This document shows, piece after piece, positions 1 through 5,761 of a stretch of DNA of 6,231 nt. Every line of letters begins with the position of its first letter. Position 1 is the stretch's first letter. The notes beneath the pieces are model-generated. The model was given only the letters and a program-made list of their open reading frames with translations. It had not been told where the DNA came from and did no database searches. The DNA is from Geminicoccaceae bacterium. Lineage in GTDB: Bacteria; Pseudomonadota; Alphaproteobacteria; Geminicoccales; Geminicoccaceae. Where the stretch lies: the NCBI GenBank assembly GCA_030824835.1, contig JAPJRA010000241.1, forward strand, positions 1 to 6,231, written 5' to 3'. A program made the translations under genes and the position numbers.

Positions 1-227
1 GGCACCGATGAGGCAGCCGGAGGCCCGGTCTCGGGCTTCTCCGGTGCTGTCACACGGGTGGCCGAACGCACCACGGCAGGTGCCATCATCGCCTTGCGGA
101 TAGCGCTGTCACCGCAGACAGGACAGCTGATAGCACCCTCGGCCGCCTGACGCTCGAAGGCAGCACCGTCGCGGAACCAACCTTCGAAATCGTGGTCGTG
201 AGCACAGTGCAACGCGAACCTAATCAT
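1..227 (-). CDS. DUF1178 family protein (N-terminal 75 residues, runs off window)
   Basis: This is the amino-terminal part of a DUF1178 protein, a small conserved family of unknown function common in alpha- and betaproteobacteria. The opening MIRFALHC is followed by a histidine/aspartate-rich turn (HDHDFEGWF, residues 10-18), FERQAAEGAISCPVCG (24-39) and an IRKAMMAP block (43-50), which is the usual DUF1178 order. Cys8 with the Cys35-x-x-Cys38 pair suggests a small zinc ribbon; this is inferred from spacing. After residue 50 the protein enters a Pro/Ala/Thr-rich linker typical of the middle of the family, and the C-terminal part is outside the window. The start ATG overlaps the grxC stop codon (ATGA, 224-227), so translation is probably coupled to grxC; only a weak GGA-type ribosome site is visible. 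Family assignment is confident; the biochemical role is unknown. Confidence 0.88.
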   Translation of the reverse strand, partial: MIRFALHCAHDHDFEGWFRDGAAFERQAAEGAISCPVCGDSAIRKAMMAPAVVRSATRVTAPEKPETGPPAASSV

Positions 228-514
228 CGCACATCCAGGTCGGGCGTGTCCGCACCGTTGCTGCCCAACAGCGGATCGAGCCCGCCCGAAGCTTCCAGTG
301 CCTGAAGATCGTCCGAGCCACCGAGCGCCAAACCGTTCACGAAGACCTGAGGCACCGTGCGACGCCCATTGGCGCGCGCAATCATCTCCTCCCGCCGGCC
401 CGGGTACTGCCAAAGGTCGATCTCGATGTACTCGACGCCTTTGCGATTCAGCAGCCGTTTGGCTCGAACGCAATAGGGGCAAAGGGGAGTAGTGTAGATC
501 TCGACCATCGGCAT
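224..514 (-). CDS. grxC: Glutaredoxin 3 (GrxC)
   Basis: This is a small cytosolic dithiol glutaredoxin that reduces protein disulfides and glutathione mixed disulfides with glutathione as electron donor. It has 96 residues. The redox-active site is Cys12-Pro-Tyr-Cys15, following a first beta strand (VEIYTTPL). TVPQVF (53-58) contains the conserved cis-proline Pro55, and GGSDDL (65-70) is the glutathione-contacting loop. DPLLG (80-84) ends the normal fold; the last dozen residues are a polar tail not needed for it. Two starts are possible, Met1 and Met3, and neither has a clear Shine-Dalgarno sequence; Met1 is kept because it gives the longer protein, but Met3 fits the family equally well. The gene lies 52 bases after comF and overlaps the DUF1178 start by four bases, so the three are probably one transcript. 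Confidence 0.95.
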   Translation of the reverse strand: MPMVEIYTTPLCPYCVRAKRLLNRKGVEYIEIDLWQYPGRREEMIARANGRRTVPQVFVNGLALGGSDDLQALEASGGLDPLLGSNGADTPDLDVR

Positions 515-535
515 GTTCGAACCGCGCCCGGGGAG

Positions 536-553
536 GTGCCAATTTCATGGCAC
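536..553. repeat. 6-bp perfect inverted repeat in the comF-grxC spacer
   Basis: The spacer between the comF stop and the grxC start holds GTGCCA, six bases, then TGGCAC: a perfect stem of six with a loop of six. On the minus-strand transcript it would form a small hairpin about 20 bases before the grxC start. It is not followed by a U-run, so it is not a standard intrinsic terminator. It may affect grxC translation or transcript stability, or may be chance; a six-base stem is not strong evidence. Confidence 0.35.
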
Positions 554-566
554 TGCAACGTCAGCA

Positions 567-1190
567 TCATATAAGCGCCGCGTCGTCCTTGACCACCCGT
601 GCGAGCACCAGCGCATCCACATGTGTGGCCCCGGCGCGCCGCAATACGGCCGCACACGCCGCCAGCGTCGCTCCCGTGGTAAGGACGTCGTCCACCAGCA
701 AGATCCGTGCCCCGGCCACCCTCAATGGCTGCCGGACGCGAAACGCATCGGCAGTGACGTTGGAGCGCCGCGCGGCCGCACCAAGTCCCCGTTGCGATGC
801 CGTGGGGCGGTAGCGCTGCAGGACGGAGGGAGCCCAGGTCCGGCCGGACAGCTTAGCGATACGCTGCGCGAGCACGGCCGACTGGTTGAAGCCGCGCATC
901 AGCAGCCGCCATCGGTGCAGTGGCACCGGCAGGATGAGGTCGGCGTCGGCGAGCAGTTCCTCCCCCGCTTGTGTCATCCAGCGGGCGAACAAGGACACCC
1001 CATCGAGCCGCCCACCGCGTTTGAAGCCTAGAATCAGCCTGCTGCTGCGCGGATCGTAGCGGAGCGCGGCACGCGCCCTGTCGAAGGCGGGCGGCAAGAG
1101 CGCACATTGCGCACACAGCGGCGCATCGGCGAATGCATGCGGCAGAGGCAGACCACAGCACCGGCACCAGGGCGGCGCCAAGAGCCGCAA
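567..1190 (-). CDS. comF: ComF family protein (phosphoribosyltransferase-like); true start lies upstream
   Basis: This is a ComF/GntX-type protein with a zinc-binding N-terminus and a type I phosphoribosyltransferase fold. In naturally competent bacteria ComF is needed for DNA uptake; in most proteobacteria its role is unsettled. Numbering from the TTG at 1190: Cys9, Cys11/Cys12 and the Cys26-x-x-Cys29 pair form part of the zinc ribbon; ILPVPLHRWRLLMRGFNQS (86-104) and ASQRGLGAAARRSNV (131-145) are ComF signature blocks; ILLVDDVLTTGAT (163-175) is the PRPP-binding loop with its two acidic residues. The coordinates given start at the only usual start codon in frame, which is almost certainly too late: the same frame continues upstream through the conserved LLDLLLPPRCLACG segment (see the entry for 1191-1345). 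Comparison with family length (roughly 240-260 residues) supports a longer protein. Family call is confident; the start is not. Confidence 0.9.
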   Translation of the reverse strand: MRLLAPPWCRCCGLPLPHAFADAPLCAQCALLPPAFDRARAALRYDPRSSRLILGFKRGGRLDGVSLFARWMTQAGEELLADADLILPVPLHRWRLLMRGFNQSAVLAQRIAKLSGRTWAPSVLQRYRPTASQRGLGAAARRSNVTADAFRVRQPLRVAGARILLVDDVLTTGATLAACAAVLRRAGATHVDALVLARVVKDDAALI

Positions 1191-1345
1191 CTCGCTCCAA
1201 CATGGCGGACATAGTCCATCGGGAGCGCCGACCTCGATCCCGCAGGCGAGACAGCGAGGCGGCAGAAGCAGATCCAGCAGGGCACCGCCGACATGGGCAG
1301 CCGATCGCAGCCAAGGTGCGAAAAAGTTGAAGTCAGCAACTCCAA
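1191..1345 (-). other. comF: N-terminal coding extension of comF with no usual start codon
   Basis: The comF frame stays open upstream of 1190 to a TGA at 1395-1397. Reading it gives FFAPWLRSAAHVGGALLDLL, then LLPPRCLACGIEVG and DGLCPPCWSEL, running straight into the annotated protein. LLDLLLPPRCLACG is the typical opening of ComF and supplies the first Cys-x-x-Cys and a LCPPC pair, so this stretch is coding by homology. No ATG, GTG or TTG occurs in this frame between the stop and 1190. Possible explanations are a CTG start (for example at 1308-1310, with no ribosome site seen) or a one-base frameshift. A TTG at 1343-1345 in the neighbouring frame would join this frame if the T-run (AAAAA on plus, 1321-1325) had one more base, giving MELLTSTFFAPWLRS. 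Which explanation holds cannot be decided from this sequence. Confidence 0.7.
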
Positions 1346-1371
1346 GGTGGATATTATCTGATATTGCTAAA

Positions 1372-1398
1372 CTAATAGATTGATAGGGTGCCGGTCAA
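1372..1398 (-). promoter_or_regulatory. Candidate promoter for comF-grxC-DUF1178
   Basis: Between dppC and comF lies an A/T-rich stretch in otherwise GC-rich DNA. On the minus strand TTGACC (1393-1398, five of six to the -35 consensus) is followed after 15 bases by TATTAG (1372-1377, four of six to the -10 consensus). A second possible -10, GATAAT, lies at 1353-1358 without a good -35 partner. The position just downstream of the transport operon and upstream of comF fits a promoter that makes the second gene group independent. The 15-base spacing is short, so the exact hexamers are uncertain. Confidence 0.35.
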
Positions 1399-1409
1399 CG
1401 ACGGTCGCC

Positions 1410-2303
1410 TCAGCGATATCGGGGCTCGAGCGCTGCCTGGAGGCCGTCACCCAGGAGGTTGAAGGCTAGCACGGCCAGGAAGATCAGCAGTCCCGGCAAA
1501 AGAGCCAGCCGCGGTGCCTCGAACAGCAGGTCCTGGGCTCCTGTCAGCATATTGCCCCAGCTTGCCAGGGGCGGCTGTACGCCCAATCCGAGAAAGCTCA
1601 GCACGGATTCGATCAAGATCACGTTGCCGATGGACAGGGTCGTCGCCACCACCAGCGGACCGCGGGCATTAGGCAGGATGTGCCGCCACATGATGCGAAC
1701 TGGGCCGGCCCCCATCGCCCTCGCTGCCCGAACGAATTCCCGGCTGCGCAAGGTGAGCGCGCTCGCCCGCGCCAGCCGCGCGGTGGTGGTCCAGCCGAAC
1801 AGAGCCACAATCACGACGATCCGAATGACGCTCACGAACTCGCCCTGGGCAGGAATCCCGAGCTTGCCGAGATCGATGGCCGCCAGCACGATCAGCAGCG
1901 GCAGCAGCGGCAGGCTGATGACGGTGTCGGTCAGCCGCATCAGAGCAGCATCGATGGCACCGCCGAGATAGCCCGCCGTCACGCCGACTCCTGCCCCAAT
2001 CGCTGCCGCCAGCAGCGCGCCGCAGAGACCCACCGCCAGCGACACGCGTCCGCCCTGGAGCAGACGCAGCAGCACGTCGCGGCCCAGCTCGTCCGTCCCC
2101 AGCAGATGCACGGCACTGGGGGGTTCGAGACGAGCCAGCAGATCGATCGCCGCCGGATCGCCGCCCATCCACGCTGCCAGCAGCGGCTCTGCCGCTACGA
2201 GCAGCAGCAGCACCGCCAACAGCAGCACGGCGGCGCAGAAGCCCGGATCGGCCAACGACCGACCCCATGACGACACCGGCCGGAACCCGCTGTCAGCCGG
2301 CAT
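1410..2303 (-). CDS. Peptide-type ABC transporter permease, DppC/OppC family
   Basis: This is the second inner-membrane permease subunit of a dipeptide/oligopeptide/nickel-type ABC importer, 297 residues, the usual length for DppC. A cytoplasmic N-terminus leads to a long Leu/Val/Ala helix (22-45), then the DppC signature HLLGTDELGRDVLLRLLQGG (66-85), further hydrophobic helices around 87-112, 126-146 and 159-178, the EAA loop that docks on the ATPase (REFVRAARAMGAG...RHILPN, 188-212), the FLGLGVQPPLASWGNML block (237-253), and a final helix ending LLGDGLQAALEPR (283-295). The ATG overlaps the end of the DppB gene by 11 bases and is preceded by AAGGA six bases upstream, which supports this start. 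It is the last gene of the operon; no ATPase gene follows. The transported substrate cannot be read from the sequence. Confidence 0.95.
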   Translation of the reverse strand: MPADSGFRPVSSWGRSLADPGFCAAVLLLAVLLLLVAAEPLLAAWMGGDPAAIDLLARLEPPSAVHLLGTDELGRDVLLRLLQGGRVSLAVGLCGALLAAAIGAGVGVTAGYLGGAIDAALMRLTDTVISLPLLPLLIVLAAIDLGKLGIPAQGEFVSVIRIVVIVALFGWTTTARLARASALTLRSREFVRAARAMGAGPVRIMWRHILPNARGPLVVATTLSIGNVILIESVLSFLGLGVQPPLASWGNMLTGAQDLLFEAPRLALLPGLLIFLAVLAFNLLGDGLQAALEPRYR

Positions 2304-3249
2304 AGTTGATCCTTGGATCGAGCCAGATATAGGCGACGTCGGCAGCGAGGTTGCTCAGGAGCGTCACCAGGGTGGCCAGCATCAGTGCCAGCAGCGCCAG
2401 GTTGAAGTCGCTTCCGAGGATGGCGTCGTAGATCAGCTTGCCCATGCCCAGATAGGCGAAGGTCGTCTCGACGACGAGAGCGCCGGAGAACAGTGAGCCG
2501 AACGACAGGGCGATCATGGTTGTCACCGGCAGTATGGCGTGGCGCAGGGCATGCCGGAGCAGCAGCCGCCCCTCCCCCACGCCTGCCGCCCGCGCGGTGC
2601 GGATGAACGGCTCCCGCAACGTCTCCAGCATGGCGGCACGCATAAAGCGCAGGAACACACCGGTCGTCAGTAGCGACAGGGTCATAACTGGCAATGCCAG
2701 ATAGCGCAGCCGGTCCCATACACCGCCGCCGTCGATGCTTGCGGCTCCGCCTGCCGGCAGCCAGCCCAGTTCCACTGCGAACAGGATGATGAGAAGCAGT
2801 CCGAGCCAGAACGCCGGGATGGAAAAGCTCACGAAGGCTATCATGTTGACCGCCCGGTCGAACCAGCCGCCTGGCCGAGCGGCGGCCCACACGCCGGCGG
2901 GTATGGCCAATAACAGGGCCAAGCCGAAGCTGATCCCCATCAGCAGCAGGGTATTGGCCAATCGAGTGCCCAAGACCTGGATCGCGGGCACCGCATAGAG
3001 GCGCGAATAGCCGAAATCGCCTTGTACGGCTCGCCCGAGCCAATGCACCCATCGTTCCACCAGCGGCCGATCCAGGCCATTCAGGGCTTTCAGTCGCTGG
3101 GCGTCGGCAGCCGTGAGCGAAGGATCGGCCTGGACCATCAGGTCGATCGGGTCGCCGGGCATCAAGTCGATCAGCGCAAAGATCACATACGAAACGACGA
3201 GCAGCACCAGCGTGCATTCGAGCAGGCGCCGGCCAATGAACGCGATCAT
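2293..3249 (-). CDS. Peptide-type ABC transporter permease, DppB/OppB family
   Basis: This is the first permease subunit of the peptide-type ABC importer, 318 residues, normal for DppB. MIAFIGRRLLECTLVLLVVSYVIF is the characteristic opening helix. It is followed by LMPGDPIDLM (29-38), the periplasmic segment with LKALNGLDRPLVERWVHWL (53-71) and GDFGYS (78-83), helices near 98-123 and 135-160, the EAA loop (REPFIRTARAAGVG...RHALRHAILPV, 212-242), an ETTFAYLGMGKLIYDAI block (261-277) and the closing YIWLDPRINY (307-316). The start at 3249 was chosen because the family begins here; the frame stays open further upstream, but only by running back into the DUF1003 gene. The ribosome site is weak (AGGG about 13 bases upstream). 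The gene begins 31 bases after the DUF1003 stop and overlaps dppC by 11 bases, which indicates one operon. Confidence 0.95.
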   Translation of the reverse strand: MIAFIGRRLLECTLVLLVVSYVIFALIDLMPGDPIDLMVQADPSLTAADAQRLKALNGLDRPLVERWVHWLGRAVQGDFGYSRLYAVPAIQVLGTRLANTLLLMGISFGLALLLAIPAGVWAAARPGGWFDRAVNMIAFVSFSIPAFWLGLLLIILFAVELGWLPAGGAASIDGGGVWDRLRYLALPVMTLSLLTTGVFLRFMRAAMLETLREPFIRTARAAGVGEGRLLLRHALRHAILPVTTMIALSFGSLFSGALVVETTFAYLGMGKLIYDAILGSDFNLALLALMLATLVTLLSNLAADVAYIWLDPRINYAG

Positions 3250-3280
3250 GCCTAAGACGGTACCCTGAGCGGCGGCGACG

Positions 3281-4033
3281 TCAATCCTCGGCCCTGAACT
3301 GGCCGCGGATCCGACTTCTCGGCCCGTCATGCTGCGCCAGCTGATTCATCAGCTCCACCTGGATCTCCTGGATCTCCATCAGCCGCTCCCACTGATGGTG
3401 CAGCAGGTGGTCGACCTTCTCGTGGAGAAGGCGGATCTCGAGCTCGGCCTTGAGGTTGACGAGATAGTCGTTCTGGGAGCGGCGCCGATCACGCGTCTCC
3501 TGGCGGTTCTGGCTCATCATGATCACCGGCGCCTGGACCGCCGCGAGGCAGGAGAGCACCAGGTTGAGCAGGATGTAGGGATAGGGGTCGAAGGCGCCGG
3601 TCGCCAGGATCCATGTGTTGGTGCCCATCCACAGCACCATGGTGGCCGCGAACAGGATCAGGAAAAGCCAGCTGCCGCCGAAGGACGCCACGCGATCCGC
3701 CAGCTTCTCGCCGAATGTCTGGGTCTCGTCGAGCTCGTCGTCGACGTTCGACGAGAGTATCGTGTGATGCGCCAAGCGGTCGACCACCGACTGCTCCAGG
3801 GTGGTGACCTCGCCGAGGCCCTCCTCGATCACCGACCGGACCTCCTCGGCACGAAAGCGGTTCAGGTCGTCGATGCAGATGAAGCTGTTGGGTGCCCAGG
3901 TCGGCACGACCTTGGCGATACGATCGACCAGACGAGGACGAACGAGACCTGCCGGTACCAGCGGCACCTCCCGGCGGTGCCGGCCGCAGATCTGGCAGAC
4001 AGCGTGACCGTTGGCGCCGTAGGCAGCCACCAT
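3281..4033 (-). CDS. DUF1003 family membrane protein
   Basis: This is a 250-residue DUF1003 protein, a widespread bacterial membrane family without known function. Residues 10-20 carry a Cys13-x-x-Cys16 motif (AVCQICGRHRR) and Cys53 lies in FICIDDLNRFR, suggesting a small N-terminal metal or redox site. The LDETQTFGEKLADRVASFGG segment (101-120) leads into two membrane helices, about 121-143 and 151-174, joined by a short loop with FDPYPYI. After SCLAAVQAPVIMMSQNR (161-177) comes a charged, probably coiled cytoplasmic tail (NLKAELEIRLLHEKVDHLL, 193-211). The start at 4033 is one base after the stop of the solute-binding-protein gene and has AGGAG seven bases upstream; an upstream in-frame start near 4105 would lie inside that gene and is not credible. 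Its position inside a peptide-transporter operon is unusual; whether it serves the transporter is unknown. Confidence 0.93.
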   Translation of the reverse strand: MVAAYGANGHAVCQICGRHRREVPLVPAGLVRPRLVDRIAKVVPTWAPNSFICIDDLNRFRAEEVRSVIEEGLGEVTTLEQSVVDRLAHHTILSSNVDDELDETQTFGEKLADRVASFGGSWLFLILFAATMVLWMGTNTWILATGAFDPYPYILLNLVLSCLAAVQAPVIMMSQNRQETRDRRRSQNDYLVNLKAELEIRLLHEKVDHLLHHQWERLMEIQEIQVELMNQLAQHDGPRSRIRGQFRAED

Positions 4034-4034
4034 G

Positions 4035-5687
4035 CTAGTTCTCCTGAACCTGCCACCGTTCAACCCAAAGGGTCGTCGGCGCCATGTGACCGGTCGGCTC
4101 CACACCCCTCAGCCATTTGGGCCAGACATGGGCGTCGGCCCGGAAAAACAGCGGCAGCGCCGGCAGTTCCTCGGCGTAAATGCGCTGCAGCTCATGCCAG
4201 AGCGTCGCCCGTTTGTCGCGGTCGAGCTCGACCTCGATCGCATCCAGCAGGTCATCGACGTGCGGGTCGCGAAATCCCGTGTAGTTTTGACCGGACCAGC
4301 CATTTGCCTCGGTCGGGATCTCGTCGGAATGCAGCGTGCTGCGTGGCACGTTCTCCGGCGAGCTGATCCACGCGAACAGCGCCAACCCCGTGAACCGCCG
4401 ACGGCTTACGGTCTCGCCGAAGAACACGCGGGGCGGCTCGTTCTTGATCGCGATATCGATTCCGAGCTGGCGCCACTGACCCTGCGCCACCTGCTCGATC
4501 AGCTCGCGGGTGCGGTTACCGGCCGTGGTCATCAGCTCCAGCCGAAGCGGTTCGCCAGCAGCGTTGCGGCGGAGCCCGTCCGCGCCCGCAGGCCAGCCCG
4601 CCTCGTCGAGCAAAGCCGCCGCTCGATCCGGCTCATAAGGGTAGTGACGCACATCGTCCGTATGCACCCAGTCCAGCGGATGAACGGGTGTGTCGGCCAC
4701 CGGCTGCCGGCCGGCAAACAGCTTCTGGCTGATCGCCGCGCGATCGAGACCGTAGAGCAGAGCCTGACGAACGCGCCGGTCCGCCAGCGCCGGGTTGTCC
4801 AGCATGACGTCCAGGTGCTCGAAGACCAAGCCGGGCTTGTAGAAGACCTGATACTGGTCGCCGTGGCGACGCTCGAATGCAATGGCCTGGTCGAGCGACA
4901 TCCCGGCCGACCCTTCGATCATGTCGATCTCGCCGGACAGCAGATTTGCCTCCAGAGCAGCAGTATTCTCGATTGCCTTGACGGCGATACGGTCGAACGC
5001 CGGCGGCTCGCCCCACCAGGTGGGATTGCGTTCGAGCACGATCTGGGTGCCCGGCACCACCTGCGCGATGCGGTAGGGGCCGAAGGCGAGCCCCGGATTG
5101 GTCGGATCGGTGTCGAACAGCGTGCGGTTTCTGTAGGTGTCGGGGTCCGCCTCGAACACCTTGCGTTCCAGATGTTCCGGCAAAAGGCGGAAATCGTTGA
5201 TCGCGTTGTAGCTGAAGCCCAGTTTCTCATCGTGGACGACGAAGGTCTTGTCGTCGATCGCATCGATTCGCCAGAAGCGTCGATACATTTCGCCGTTGCC
5301 GACCCCACTCTTGGGGTGCCGGCCGACCTCCCAGGTGAAAAGCACGTCCTTGGTGGTGATCGGCGTGCCATCTCCCCAGATCGCATCGGCCCGAATGGTA
5401 TAGGTCATGGCGACGCCGTGCTTGCCACCAGGTGCCTCTTCCGCCACCGCCCTGCCATTGGCGAACGTCGGCAGCTCGGTGCAGAGCATGCAAACCAATT
5501 CCCAGTTCTGGTCGAACACGGTCAGCGGCCGCTGCGTCAGACCCAGCACGTAGGATTTGGTTACCATCGTGTCGATGTTGGGGTGGAGATTGGAAGGAAA
5601 CTGGCTGACGCCGATAGCGAGATCGCGGGCCCAGGCCGGTGCGGCAGCGAGGCAGAGGCCGATGAGGAAGGCGGCAAGGCGGGGCAT
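4035..5687 (-). CDS. Peptide ABC transporter periplasmic substrate-binding protein (SBP family 5)
   Basis: This is the periplasmic receptor of a peptide-type ABC importer, 550 residues, delivering ligand to the DppB/DppC-type permeases encoded downstream. Residues 1-20 are a Sec signal peptide ending AWA, with likely cleavage before Arg21; there is no lipobox, so it should be soluble in the periplasm. Family 5 marks are YTIRADAIWGDGTPITTKDVLFTWE (96-120), FGPYRI (202-207), LERNPTWWGEPPAFDRI (218-234), the ANLLSGEIDMI block (247-257), VRQALLYGLDRAAIS (306-320), YEPDRAAALLDEAGW (351-365) and YTGFRDPHVDDLLD (469-482). The mature protein has only two cysteines, Cys66-x-x-Cys69, well placed for a disulfide. 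The family binds peptides, but also nickel, opines, sugars or glutathione, so the ligand is open. The ATG at 5687 has only GGAA nine bases upstream; a CTG five codons earlier has a better site (see 5700-5714). Confidence 0.94.
   Translation of the reverse strand: MPRLAAFLIGLCLAAAPAWARDLAIGVSQFPSNLHPNIDTMVTKSYVLGLTQRPLTVFDQNWELVCMLCTELPTFANGRAVAEEAPGGKHGVAMTYTIRADAIWGDGTPITTKDVLFTWEVGRHPKSGVGNGEMYRRFWRIDAIDDKTFVVHDEKLGFSYNAINDFRLLPEHLERKVFEADPDTYRNRTLFDTDPTNPGLAFGPYRIAQVVPGTQIVLERNPTWWGEPPAFDRIAVKAIENTAALEANLLSGEIDMIEGSAGMSLDQAIAFERRHGDQYQVFYKPGLVFEHLDVMLDNPALADRRVRQALLYGLDRAAISQKLFAGRQPVADTPVHPLDWVHTDDVRHYPYEPDRAAALLDEAGWPAGADGLRRNAAGEPLRLELMTTAGNRTRELIEQVAQGQWRQLGIDIAIKNEPPRVFFGETVSRRRFTGLALFAWISSPENVPRSTLHSDEIPTEANGWSGQNYTGFRDPHVDDLLDAIEVELDRDKRATLWHELQRIYAEELPALPLFFRADAHVWPKWLRGVEPTGHMAPTTLWVERWQVQEN
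4041..4045 (-). promoter_or_regulatory. Ribosome binding site of the DUF1003 gene
   Basis: AGGAG on the minus strand, seven bases before the ATG at 4031-4033, lies within the last codons of the solute-binding-protein gene. It fixes the DUF1003 start at 4033 and points to translational coupling, since the upstream stop codon (4035-4037) sits between this site and the new start. Confidence 0.8.
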
Positions 5688-5699
5688 GGATCTGTGTTC

Positions 5700-5714
5700 C
5701 AGATGGCTGCTCCT
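5700..5714 (-). promoter_or_regulatory. Shine-Dalgarno sequence placed for a CTG rather than the ATG of the binding protein
   Basis: AGGAG (5710-5714, minus strand) is the best ribosome site upstream of the solute-binding protein. It lies seven bases from an in-frame CTG (5700-5702) but 22 bases from the ATG at 5685-5687. Starting at the CTG would add five residues (M-E-H-R-S) before the signal peptide. The ATG with its weaker GGAA is still the default choice. Confidence 0.35.
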
Positions 5715-5728
5715 GGAGCGTTAGCAGG

Positions 5729-5761
5729 CCGAACGCGGCATGACCAACAGACAGCGTTCGG
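5729..5761. repeat. Perfect 8-bp inverted repeat, possible operator
   Basis: CCGAACGC (5729-5736) and GCGTTCGG (5754-5761) are exact inverted copies separated by 17 bases, with arm centres 25 bases apart. The element lies 42-74 bases upstream of the binding-protein ATG, and a weak -35 match (5742-5747) falls between the arms. This layout is compatible with a dimeric regulator controlling the transport operon. No particular regulator family is indicated by the sequence. Confidence 0.4.

Noticed and set aside
1034..1345. A 103-codon minus-strand frame beginning with TTG at 1345, overlapping comF
   Set aside because: Its downstream part is an out-of-frame reading of comF. Only its first residues may matter, as a possible frameshifted start of comF.
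1395..1412. A possible terminator after dppC
   Set aside because: Short self-complementary bases (CGAC/GTCG) leave almost no loop and no T-run follows on the minus strand, so no terminator can be supported.
1893..1913. A short tandem CAGCAGCGG repeat
   Set aside because: It encodes a Leu/Pro run in a DppC membrane helix and follows from repeated CTG and CCG codons; similar CAG runs near 2190-2225 have the same cause.
3250..3330. A longer DppB starting at 3330
   Set aside because: The extra 27 residues lie in the DUF1003 gene and the spacer and are not part of the permease family; MIAFIGRRLL at 3249 is the family start.
4034..4105. A longer DUF1003 protein starting at 4105
   Set aside because: The extra 24 residues would be read out of frame from the end of the binding-protein gene, are unlike the family, and ignore the strong AGGAG seven bases before 4033.
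3329..4366. A 345-codon plus-strand frame opposite the DUF1003 gene
   Set aside because: It mirrors the reverse complement of the DUF1003 and binding-protein genes, is rich in His/Arg/Gln as antisense frames are, and shows no domain.
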